From positions 603,321 to 667,320 of the forward strand of contig NMRA01000204.1 in assembly GCA_002633005.1 (NCBI GenBank): a DNA stretch of 64,000 nt. Direction: 5' to 3'. Each line of letters starts with the position of its first letter. Position 1 is the first letter of the stretch. This document shows, one piece after another, positions 53,561-64,000 of this stretch. The notes beneath the pieces were generated by a model. That model worked only from the letters and a program-made list of their open reading frames with translations, was not told the origin of the DNA and made no database searches. Made by a program: the position numbers and the translations under genes. The stretch is from Phoronis australis. Lineage: Eukaryota; Phoronida; Phoronidae.

Positions 53561-54851
53561 TTGCAGTGCAGTTGTGGGTGGATTTCAATGCTCCGCATCA
53601 TAAATGTTCATTTGTATCATTTCATGCTCTTGTTCTGTGCTTATATATAATATACATTTGCACTGCCAGTCAAGAAGACATTTTATTCTTCGAAATACAG
53701 GTAACACAATTTTCAGCCTACACTAGACAATAATTTGAAAAATTGTGAACATTCGCAACTTTTGAATTGCTTGAAAATTGAAAAAATGTCAATATTTGGC
53801 AATCAGTTTGTATGTAATTGAGATTTTATCATAATCAGTATCAGAACCTACATCAACTTGTTTGCAAAGTAATAGAACTTCACAATTTTGTAATGAAATC
53901 GTTTCTGAATTTTATTCATTAACTTTAATTTTCATGTCTTTCAACATCAAACTTGGCCTCATTTCAAGTTATTGGAAAATAATGTTCAGCATGAAAACTG
54001 TTTTTAAACAGATCTTGACCAAAACGTATTTAACATTGAGTGACCATAAAATAATAACATAACACAAGACAACACATCACTTGAGACAGATACAAAATAT
54101 AAAACTATAAGTAAAATGGATGTAAAGATGCCATAAAAAGTGGATACCCTTTTAATCATGGATAATGCAAGGCTAAAATTTCTGCCCACTTTGGAACTTT
54201 ACTCTCGGATGCAAAACTAACGAGACCATAGTAATTGATCACATATGAACAGTTACTGATACTGCCGTCTAGGGGAAGACAAGGAAACTTAACAGTTTTG
54301 AGTCAAATGCCATACATAGGGCCCAATACACCATGAGCATAAACACTTTATCAAGCCAACTATGTGCTCCATATCAACCACTCTGAAGTTGAAATGCATT
54401 CCAAGATTGCTAGGGGGCAGCACGAATCACCAGTCGCATGCGTCCAATTGGGTGTTACAAATTTCCATGTAACCACCATCCCCAACAGGTTTTAGGCATT
54501 CTATGGTGCTTTGAACACGTGTATAACACTAATAAATCGATCAAATTTTGGCAACAGTCATTAAGTTACAAAAACGAAGACAGTATGGCACCCGAGATAT
54601 CAGGCTCTTAGACTCGCACTGTATATGAACATAAAAAGAAATTTTGGAAAATACTCAAAGATAAGATGTGAAATCCTAACATACACATTAAGAAACCTTA
54701 ATAACGTTAAACCCTTCACACTATGATCATAAATGCTTGAATTTTGTTACCAACAATTTTGCCAAGATAATTTAAGTAATGCAGTAACTACATCTTCTTC
54801 AATTTGTGTACTCGTAATCGAGAAATAAACACAAAAATTAAAAATTTTGTG
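53561..54851. other. Intergenic stretch without recognised genes
   Basis: AT-rich; only short chance open frames on both strands. No RNA gene or transposon signature seen. Confidence 0.45.
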
Positions 54852-54859
54852 TGACGTCA
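54852..54859. promoter_or_regulatory. CRE-type palindrome TGACGTCA
   Basis: A perfect CREB/ATF site 87 bp upstream of the THAP-like frame. It could mark a promoter for that frame or for an unrecognised transcript. Motif only. Confidence 0.4.
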
Positions 54860-54938
54860 TCAACGGAAGTCCCGTCTCCACCATGGTGTTGTTCTACACC
54901 AGCTGTGAGACGAAGTGGTCTCGCAAAAGAGTTGAATA

Positions 54939-55202
54939 TTGAACGAGACAAGTATTGTGAAAAGGTGCGAGTGCAGAGGATGCAGTAATAGCAATCGGAC
55001 GGACAATATTACAACTTATGTGTTTTCAAAAGACCCTAAGATCACCAAGAAATGGCACAGGTTCATGAGACGGATACGAGTATGGCAGTACACAGTGGAA
55101 CAAACGATCAGTCGAGGGGCCACACTGCACTCAGTTGATTTTGAGAAATCATGCTTAGACCCGTCGCAGAAATGGAGATTTGATTACGATTTCTCTGTGT
55201 AA
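54939..55202 (+). CDS. THAP-type zinc-finger domain, degenerate or partial
   Basis: An open frame with the layout of a THAP DNA-binding domain: KRCECRGCSNS (the CxxxxC zinc pair), YVFSKDPKITKKW (normally F-P-K-DP...W), RRIRVW, then LHSVDFEKSCL where the family has C-S-x-H-F-x-x-x-C. The second half of the C2CH zinc site thus reads H and D in place of C and H. There is no in-frame ATG at the expected place just before the first cysteine; upstream codons run from a TTG. It stops right after the domain. Probably a decayed THAP gene or domesticated-transposon remnant; a single exon of a spliced gene is possible. Confidence 0.55.
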   Translation: MNETSIVKRCECRGCSNSNRTDNITTYVFSKDPKITKKWHRFMRRIRVWQYTVEQTISRGATLHSVDFEKSCLDPSQKWRFDYDFSV

Positions 55203-56472
55203 GAGCATTTGATGGACAAAAAGAGTGCACTGTGTTGTACCATTGCTAGGAACATCAGGCACATAATTATTCATTAGGAAAAGCCTATAATGAATGTGAT
55301 TGCAGTAGGAAAGTTCTCATCAGTCTATTCTTGTTCAAGATTTTGTGTGAATGCATGCTATCCACATATATGTCAATACCCAATAGTAGAAAATGGAAAT
55401 GTAGAACCCAGGCAAAGAGTTAGAGGTCACCACTGCAGAAGGCACAGTGGCTGAAGTCGGGCACGACCGAAATAACTGACAAACTTTGCAAAATGTTCAT
55501 AACTTTGGAATGCACAAGACAGAAACGTGCATCTTCTAACAGAAATAAAATCCAGTTAGCATCACAATTAATTGTTCCTGACAAATGCACTTGGCAAATG
55601 AAATCAAAATGGTGGCTATTCGCGACTGGGTTTTGACAGTTGGGGTAAAAACTCTGGTAATAGAATTACAGTTTTGAGACATAAACATATTACTCAATAA
55701 AGTTATTTAAAACATTAAATCGTGATTCAATAAAAGGCTATATAGTACCAATCAGAAGTTAGCTCTGAAATCAGGACTGTCCGCAGACTGAGTAGGCTGC
55801 GGTGCAGGAGAATGGAGTTCGTACAGCCTCAAATGCACTAAGTCCGCAGATACGACGTGGGCTTGCTATCTGTTTCACCTATGGGTTGAGCGTCATCCTC
55901 ACTCTCATCTCCATACCTTTCATCTTAATACTCGTCAAGCTCGCTCTTTAAGTCTGTAACTTACAAAACCACCACTATCCACCATTGCATATTTGCAAGT
56001 TGCAAAGTAAGTTGGTCAACGTCTTCCACTGATGACATCACGCGGCGGGAAACCAAAAAATCATTTAATTTTTCCTTAAAATTAAAATCTCATTAATTAT
56101 TTACCAAAATAAGTGTTTCTTTACTTAGATTTTATGTTATAAGGTTATCATACAAAATTTGAAACTTCAAAAAGTACAAAAATCCATTGTAGGAATACGG
56201 TGAGAATGCAACAGCATCCCTCACACTAACCATTACACTTCATCAGGTTCATGTGTGGCACTAAATCAGAAACAAAAGCAGTTTGCGGCTTGCAGTTACA
56301 ACAAACTGTTTGGTTTTAACACAGTTCCTAACACAAATTGGTCTACATTCAGTTAGGAATGGATTCTAGTATTCCACAGTTCTGTGCAAAAATATCAACA
56401 CATTTATCATGCCATAATTTCTATGATAACACAACTTACAGTTGGTTCAACTAGTAATTTCACAGAGTACTT
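55203..56472. other. Intergenic sequence, probably including the ABCC 3' UTR
   Basis: No exon recognised on either strand. The part nearest 56472 is presumably the 3' UTR of the ABCC gene (minus strand), but no poly(A) signal was assigned confidently. Confidence 0.4.
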
Positions 56473-59400
56473 TTACATAACCTCTGCTCCCTTGTGACTT
56501 TCAGCTGCCTGCATCATGCCACTGAACACCGAGTCAGGGTTGGCCAGTAGCGAAGATGGCTTGTCAAACTCGCACACCTTAAAAGAACACATGCAAAAGT
56601 TAATATACACTGCGATCCCATTTGCACAGTCATAAGATTGCATTTCTAAATAAGAGGAGAAGCACAACCAAGTGTCAATAACTTGCAAATGTCAACCAGG
56701 TTTAATACAATAACGCGTAGACACATTTTGAAGAGCTAATAGAGCATCCAGTTTTCAATAAAAAACGTGCAAAAACAATATTCTTGAGCTGCTTTCCAGG
56801 GGAATGTGCGTTTCATATATTGGGTAGGACAGGTGTCACCATATGTTCGAAATCAACTAAATGCCTGTGAAATGGGAAAATGGGAACTGACGATAAAGTA
56901 ACATATTCAAGTTCTTGTTTCATTGTTTATCTGTGGTATAAAAGACTGGATAACATTTCAACACATGTAATTTGAATTGTCTGCATCATAATTATGGTGG
57001 ATGATTACTTAAACCCAGTTGGAAATACGTAAATTAATCTGATAAGTTCAACAGTCTTGAAATCTTTTTATAATTAAGAAACTACCTTAAAGGAGAAATT
57101 AAAAGCACTCTTAAGAACGACACTTGGCAAAATTAAAATAAAAAGGAATGATGACCAAAGTGATGAAAACGAGTACAAGGATGGCAATAAGGACAGTGAT
57201 GACAGTTGACAGCCCTGCAATCACAGAAGCATGCTTACAGACATGCAAAAACAAATAAATATGACAATAACAATAAACTTGGCGAAAAAGATATGCCAAT
57301 CTAATTTTTTATGTGACATCAGAAGAGCCAGATTACACTGGAATGTTTGTGTAGTTGACAGTGTAATTCATGGAGACATTTCAATAACATCCGCCGAAAG
57401 AAGGCAATAAGCTGATTGTACCTTGCCATCAACCAGGACTAGTATCTTATCAGAGTTGAGTACAGTATTCAGCCTGTGAGCTATAGTCAGCGTTGTGCAG
57501 TCAGAGAATGCCTCCTTAATGGTGGCCTGTATCAGTGAGTCTGTCTTAGTGTCTATGGCAGCAGTGGCTTCATCTAGTATCAGGATCTGAAGAGAGGGGG
57601 AGCAAGCGTAAGTGTTAGAAAAAAAGGACCGGTCACTAGCACAACTTTTCAAATCTACGAAATGGTTGCAATTGTTTAAACATGGGTCTCCTGTTTACCA
57701 CGAAGTTACAAGACTTTCACCCACAGTGAAGCAAACAGTGAATAAACACATTCAGGTCAGATATAACAAAATTATCACAGGGCCTTATTTTTACTGAATT
57801 AAAATCCAACACTTTTGTCATTAGCATGATCAGCAAATGAAAGACCTTCAATAATTTGTATTAAAAACCTGAAGACGATATCAAAACATTACACGACCTT
57901 GGCACTACGCAGTAAGGCTCTGGCCATGCAGATTAACTGACGTTCTCCAACAGAGAAGTTGTCACCGTTCTCCACCACCGGAGACTCCAGCTGGAGGTCA
58001 AGGCCAGCCACCATATCTTTCACGTGACATTTCTCCAGAGCATCCCACAGCTCATCATCAGCATGTTGGTTGAATGGGTCAAGGTTGTACCTGTGTGCAA
58101 AACAAACGATTGATCAATCACGTCAGTGCGCAGAGTTTCTGAAACCGCGTCCCACAAAATTTTTTCCACACAGTGTTTATCAGGAATGCAATTTCTGCCA
58201 CGTTTAACTTAAGCTTCCAAAAACTGGAAAGGCATCCACGCACGACAAAAAACTGAAGGCGAGACCAGAAAAGAATTTTTGGGCTTTAGGATGAAGACAT
58301 TTAACAACTTTTGCTCCTCCACGTTTATTGCCTGTATCCCTAGAGGTTTTCAATGCTTTTGCCTACCCCTAGTTCACCAGATTTTCATACAAACACTCAA
58401 GGCACGTTTATGGATAAAGTAACTGCTGAAAACAGTACTTTCATTGTACTCATTAACACAGACTGCTTACTTGACAGACAGTACAGAATGTAAGAAAAGA
58501 AAAAAACATATTTCAAATGGAATACAGACGTCAGGTGCCCCGATCTAATCTTTTTACTCAAGGTTGAACTCAAATTTTCTATTCTACTTTTGTGCAAACT
58601 CAAGATGAGTATCTATTCAAAGCTTGGGAACGTAATGGCTCAAGTGAATATTTGTCTAGTCCTAGTTTGCACCAAATGGCACCACGATCATTGAGGCTAA
58701 AAGTTAGAGTTTGAATTCGATATTTCGAGTTTTTACTCAAAACCTCGGGTTTTGACAACAGTTTTAGCTCAAATTTAGGGTTCATCAAATGCAAACTTTG
58801 ACTAGAAACTCATTAGCGGAAACCACAATGTATTCCAAGCCAAAAATAAGTTCAAGTTCAATTTTGAGCACTAGAAAGATTAGATCCCACCTCCAAAGGT
58901 CCTAGTACCTTATAGTTCCAACAAAGAGGACAGGTTCCTGAGGTATAATAGACAGACTACTACGAAGGTCCTTCAGTTTAATACTGGCCATGTCGATGTC
59001 ATCAATGCATATACTGCCGGAGCAAGGGTTGACAATACGGAACAGCACTGAAGCTAATGAAGATTTACCTGCCAAGAGAATCAAATCAATCGCAGTCTTT
59101 CAAACACCATGACGAAACAAAACCACTACGAAAATCAGCTGTGTTTGACTAACTTACAGAATATGATAGTAGTAGGCCTACAAATAATTTTGTAAGTATT
59201 TGACTGGCTAGTGTTCACCTGTTGACCGACAATGTCGAACGCGAGGGTTAACAAACTACGCGTCTAATTTGTGAGAGTACTTGCATATCACACATTAATT
59301 TTATACTAATTATGTCGCAAGTCAAGTAACTTAAATGTCAACTATGGGGTTCTTCAACGGTCTAGTCTAGGCCCGCTCCTCTTTAATATTTGTATTAATG

Positions 59401-62400
59401 ATAGGAATTATGTTGACAGATCCGAAAGTGGGTTTTTTCCCATCAGAAGTCCAAATGTACAGCCCCCTACTGATTTCTTGGTCAAGAAATCATGCTGTGT
59501 GTATCTCTATAACACGAAACACTGAGGTGTTATTCTGAACAGACATAACACCCGCAATAAACATTCAAATTCCTCCGTTCTAAATCAAAAGTATCTCAGA
59601 GACCTCTCTAAAAGATTAAGGAAGTTGTTGGATTTTGATTTTCTGAACATCTTGTTCAGAGTCATAATTTTGCCACGTTAGGAATACTGTAATGTTGTAA
59701 CAGCCTCTTGCCAATCTCAGAGTCAGGATACAGAGATTGCAGAATGTCCTGTAACATTCACTTGGCGAGTAGCACTTTACAGAAGCTAAGCACACTTGGT
59801 TATTAATATTCAAAATGTTCTAGTCGCCTGCTTATACACGATGTTTACCTGAGCCAGTACGGCCAACAATGCCAATCTTTTCCTTTGGTTTCACATCAAA
59901 TTTAATATTCTTCAAGACAGTGGGCAGACCCTTACGGTATTTCATACACAAACTATTGAAGGAGAGCTGCCCCTTACTGGGCCAATCAGCAGGGGGTGCT
60001 TTAGTCACCATATCAGTGGGTTCTTCCGATTCCAAATCCTGTTGTGAAGAAAAATGAAATTTCAATTTACAAACATATTTCAATTTAATAGACAAAATAA
60101 CCTAAACTCAGGTACTATCCAACAGGCCTGGTTGAGCCAAATGAGCATGCTGAAGTTGACTTCATTTCCGCTCCAGGATAAAACGGAAGTCATAACAAAC
60201 TCGGCCCATTTCAGGATACCATGTAATTCATTAATACATGTCCCACTGTCATCAAGAGACCTCTTATCAAGAAATGTGATCTACGGACCCAATGTGTGGA
60301 ATAGAGTAATGACCACACTAGCAATGGCATCATGGCAATAAAACACTGGTCAAAGAAAATCGATAAACCATAGACTAAAACTGAGGATTTTTCAAACTGT
60401 TTGGCTTCTGAAATTGAATTCCTTGAAAAGAGTTACGTAAAGATCACTTTTACACAAAGAAATACGATAAAAACTAGACAAAATAGATGAATTAGGTTTC
60501 GTTTCTGTGGTACACACTGATGATTGGTTTAAGTGACTAGGAGGTTTTGAATTGTGGCAGATAGTTGGCCAGAGAATCATGATGCCAGGCAAAAGAGCGC
60601 GGGCATGCTTAACAATGGGTTGTATTGAATTCAGTGACGAGGCATTCCCTGTTCTACAAACTTGAACATCACGTACTGTTTAAATCACGTCTCACGCTAG
60701 TATAACAGATTTGAGGCTTAACTCAGAATGTATCCTCATTTTAGAAACTGGTGTCACCTGGAGTTGAAACCAAGTGGGAGATTTTTGTGACATGATTTTG
60801 CAATTGCTGTAATTTACACAACAATTGACACAAGATCAAGATTATCTGCATTATCTAAGAATCAGACACTGGCAGCAGTCAGTTATCAAGATTTAACAGG
60901 TGTCAAAATGAAGGCTCTGCTGGATAAAAAACCGTCAGCGTTAAAACATGCTTCAGCACAACACCATCCTTTAGCTAGATTACCTCAATAACAGCATGTT
61001 TACATTGAGGAAACAGTGTTCCTCAGTGATTTGAGCTGCGAGATCCCATTTGCGAGACCCGAGTTTGAATCCTGGCTTTACTGGCAGACATGTGTCTCCT
61101 ACTCCTCTGAGCTCGGTTTCACTAATGAATGTATGCATGGGCATGAATGAGAACCTGGCTATAATGCAAAAGCGATTTCTGGGGCTGTGTTAATGTTTAC
61201 AATTTACTGGTTGAAATGTGACTCAATTCATTTTTTTGATTAAGAACATACGGGCTAAATTTACCTTGATGTAGTCTGTGATTCTCTCCGCAGAAGTAAA
61301 CCTTGCCTCTGTTTCTATGAAATTCCGTATAGTGAACTGGAACATTCCAGTCAACTGCAAAACATGTGACCATTGAAACACATACTGACTAGTCAGCATT
61401 TACTGACAGTGCCTGCTCGATATCTACCATTCAACATAGAATCTGAAGACACGTGTGTTCCTAATAGAAACATCAGAACTACGGACTGAACTTCATTTTG
61501 CAGAAGAAATAAAAAGCAGAGAAACACAGCGAGTATGTTAGCTATTACCTGAACAGCATAGGAAATGGCCATCCCAGCATAGGAAGGTGACAGGACATCA
61601 CGTGGGGTGAGCACACACAGCAGTCCTGTCACAAATATCACTGTCATTGTAATTATTTCCAAACGTAAGGCTGACCATCGTAGGCACATGTTGAACAATA
61701 GGAAAGCGACTGTGTTCGTATTCAGAAAACCATCAAATCTGGAAAAAAAATTGTCTAGTAAGCTCAACAAAACAAAGAAAGATTATTGATCCAAGTTGTG
61801 AGAATACACAGTCAAGTCTTTCTAGCAACATTACTACACATGGTGCCCCTAATTGCTCACGTCATTCTACTTACTTCTGCTGAAAGACATCTCTCATGCC
61901 AAATGCAGAAATGACTTGGACTCCCTGGACAGAGGCAGCGATATGGCTCAAGACTGGTGACCGTGTGATGTTATCTAGCCTGGTCAAAGAGACGATAAAA
62001 TAGAGTTATATAATGGTGTCTGTTGATTTAACATAAAGTAAATGCCGAAGTCAATGCATACATGGTGAGTGACCAGCATTGCAACAATTCAACGACTTGT
62101 CACTGACATTGCTTAGAAAAACATCAAATGGAAATTGATTCAAAGGCAGAAAAATCGATTCTATGAACTTGACAAAAAGTAAATCCATGTTAAATGAGGC
62201 AGTCTCTCAAAACTCCACAGTAACAGGGTGAAATCTCACTATCCACAAATAAATCTTCGTCTGGGGCAGTGCCATCTATTGTTAACTAGAGAAACAATGC
62301 TACCCGACCACACAACGGCCGACCATGATAAGCAGACGACGGACTTGGTGGAAGTAAAACCTGCTATGTCTGCCAGGTGACGCAAGTATATAGTAACGTC

Positions 62401-63933
62401 ACGGCTTATGCTTAAGACCACAGAATTCATCCATTGAAAATATACTGAGTAGGCAGTCCATGTACTATAATAGTATATATTTCCGTGAAAAGTCATTTTA
62501 TATTATTTTTCCTCACTCTTACTATGGCCCAAAGCCAAGAGTGTTAAAATAAATAGAGCTATAAAACATGTGGTCTTAATTAAAGCAAACAAATGTCTGA
62601 TCAGTTACAAACAACCAACTTAAGTGAAAGGTAGTACCTTTTAGTTTCTCTAGTTCCTGCACGGAAGAACATGCCGATGAAGATGAAGAGGGCAACCAGT
62701 GGTACCATGGCAACACCAAACCAGGGAAACACAAACATAATCATAACAAAGGAAGACAACACAATCAGGATGTGTTGTAAGAAGGTCTCAGCTTGGAATG
62801 GCATGCGCACATCAACTGGAAAGACAAGAAATTGACAGATGGGTCAATTAGGAAAGAGATCATTACGCTGCAATAGCCACACAAGTGGACAAATGGAGGA
62901 ACATAAGTTGAACATTCCTGAATTCAAACTCAGAGAACCCTCTTATGTTTAACAGTCAACAGGCTGTTCCCGAGTACAAGCATAACTCACCATCAAAGTG
63001 GCTAGTATTATCCTTCATGTCGGCTCAGTACAAAGTTTAACATACTTCACTATATCAGAGTGTCCAGTATTTGTCCCATGAGCATTCAAAACTAATGTTA
63101 AAAGCCACTGAAAACTGACAAAAACTATTTTGGTCCTTATTTTTGCCCAAACTTGGAGATTTGACCAAGTCAACTTACAAACTCCAGCTTAACAAACACG
63201 AACAACTGAAAATGATATGAACCAATGTCATAAGTTCTGCATGATCAACTAATAAAACAACTTCACATGAAGGTTGATTCAAAGTGCAAATTTCTTGTTG
63301 AACAAATCTTTCAAAACTTATTAAACCTACTCTCATCTAAGTCCTTAGAAAACCGAGTCAGAATACGTCCAACTGGAGTGACATCAAAGAATGACATGGG
63401 ACATTGCAGGACTCGACTGAACACAGTGTCATGTAGGTTACTGGAGCCGTTCAGAGTCGTCTGCAACAAAGAAATGAATACCAATGATGTTTTTTATATT
63501 ACTTCAAGATGAGACACAACAAAAAAGTCATCTGTATGAAAGTAGTGACTCCAGCTAGTGACAGTAACATGAAACAAATGTTCATATTTGAGTTTTTTTT
63601 GAAAGACACTGCATCTGGTCAGAAATAAACTCAAACTATGTTACCAGCCAAGACAAAACATATTACCAGAATATATACAAAACATATTACCTGAACAAAG
63701 ACAATACATATTACCTGAACATATACAAAACATGTTACCTGAACAAAGACAATACATGTTACCTGAACATATACAAAACATATTACCTGGACAAAGGCAA
63801 ATGCTCTTATTCCTGTCAGCACAAGCACAGCTGCCATGGTCAGTCCATAGATGGCAGTGTAGAAGCTTAACTCTGGATTGTCAACCACAGAATCACTGAT
63901 GACAGTCTGATTATCCACAACTTTAGTGACACC
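56473..63933 (-). CDS. ABC transporter subfamily C, ABCC5/MRP5-like, C-terminal half (partial)
   Basis: Eleven minus-strand exons, 5' to 3': 63787-63933, 63331-63460, 62638-62815, 61875-61979, 61549-61738, 61265-61354, 59849-60038, 58909-59068, 57898-58090, 57422-57586, 56473-56577 (stop TAA); 550 aa with every junction in phase. It contains the second membrane domain (helices in [37 protein letters not shown] and others; coupling segments [17 protein letters not shown] and [14 protein letters not shown]) and the second nucleotide-binding domain: Walker A GRTGSGKSS, Q-loop IPQEPVLF, signature FSVGERQL, Walker [12 protein letters not shown]-loop AHRL. The VGERQ signature in place of SGGQ and the NLDPFNQ-DALE stretch match ABCC5, an exporter of cyclic nucleotides and organic anions. 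The gene starts beyond 64000. The 63787 donor lies at an in-frame minisatellite. Confidence 0.95.
59335..59410 (+). mobile_element. Short reverse-transcriptase relic in an ABCC intron
   Basis: Translation gives [19 protein letters not shown], matching the [19 protein letters not shown] block of LINE reverse transcriptases. Sequence on either side is not recognisable, so only a small truncated piece remains, antisense to the host gene. Confidence 0.7.
61018..61085 (+). repeat. tRNA-like SINE fragment
   Basis: Contains gagtttgaatcctgg, close to an RNA polymerase III B box, about 30 bases after an A-box-like gatttgagctgcgag. It lies in an ABCC intron. No cloverleaf could be completed. Confidence 0.4.
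63643..63790 (-). repeat. In-frame minisatellite carrying repeated splice donors of the ABCC gene
   Basis: On the minus strand, six units of about 24 bp follow the exon end at 63787: gtaa(c/t)atgt, (t/a)ttgt, then (a/c)t(a/t)(t/g)ttcag. Four units end in ttcag directly followed by another gtaa(c/t)atg, copying the true junction tgtccag|gtaatatg. Units alternate between two sequence types, giving a 48-bp higher-order period. As 24 is a multiple of 3, the exon frame stays open through the array. Confidence 0.95.
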
Positions 63934-64000
63934 CTGAAAAATACATGAAAGACTGCAAGAAGAGACAGAATATACAATTTACAAGTATGACAGTCTTTTA

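Noticed and set aside
57898-58090. ABCC signature VGERQ read as a degenerate SGGQ motif implying an inactive ATPase site
   Set aside because: The same FSVGERQ sequence is normal in NBD2 of ABCC5-type proteins; Walker A, Walker B and the H-loop are intact.

Overview
This is animal genomic DNA: small exons with GT-AG introns, about 40% GC, metazoan-only gene families and much repeat debris. It is not vertebrate, because it carries an intact Shark-type kinase (SH2-ankyrin-SH2-kinase), a family vertebrates have lost. Five introns contain minisatellites whose repeat unit includes the neighbouring splice site. I recall arrays of this kind being described as 'mirage' minisatellites in amphioxus, so a cephalochordate (Branchiostoma-like) is my best guess; another invertebrate deuterostome is possible.

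Layout. 1-68: end of one exon, probably the C-terminal domain of an acyl-CoA synthetase/luciferase-like enzyme. 590-1200: degenerate LINE reverse transcriptase. 6235-13244 (+): complete 250-aa phospholipid scramblase in seven coding exons. 15934-18159 (+) and 25337-28093 (+): two more copies of the scramblase 3' half (exons 4-7 only), with the same intron phases and each with its own stop codon and AATAAA. I found no separate exons 1-3 for them. Either one shared 5' half is spliced to three alternative 3' halves, or two downstream genes are 5'-truncated or unresolved.

29844-33631 (-): complete RNF7/RBX2 (SAG) RING subunit of cullin ligases in three exons. It is divergently paired, 360 bp apart, with 33992-50647 (+): complete 19-exon Shark kinase, 830 aa. 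54939-55202 (+): THAP-like domain with altered zinc ligands. 56473-63933 (-): the last 11 exons (550 aa) of an ABCC5/MRP5-like exporter; its 5' half lies beyond the window.

Repeats include the five splice-site minisatellites, a 162-bp hAT-type MITE with a 7/8 target-site duplication, a possible 2.4-kb hAT-like element in Shark intron 1, two foldback elements, a dispersed repeat seen four times, tRNA-like SINE fragments and a poly-C tract with an unresolved base. The genes are functionally unrelated (lipid scrambling, neddylation/ubiquitylation, tyrosine kinase signalling, organic-anion export). The most interesting signals are the scramblase cassette arrangement and the arrays that copy splice sites, one of which is in frame and could lengthen a transporter membrane helix.
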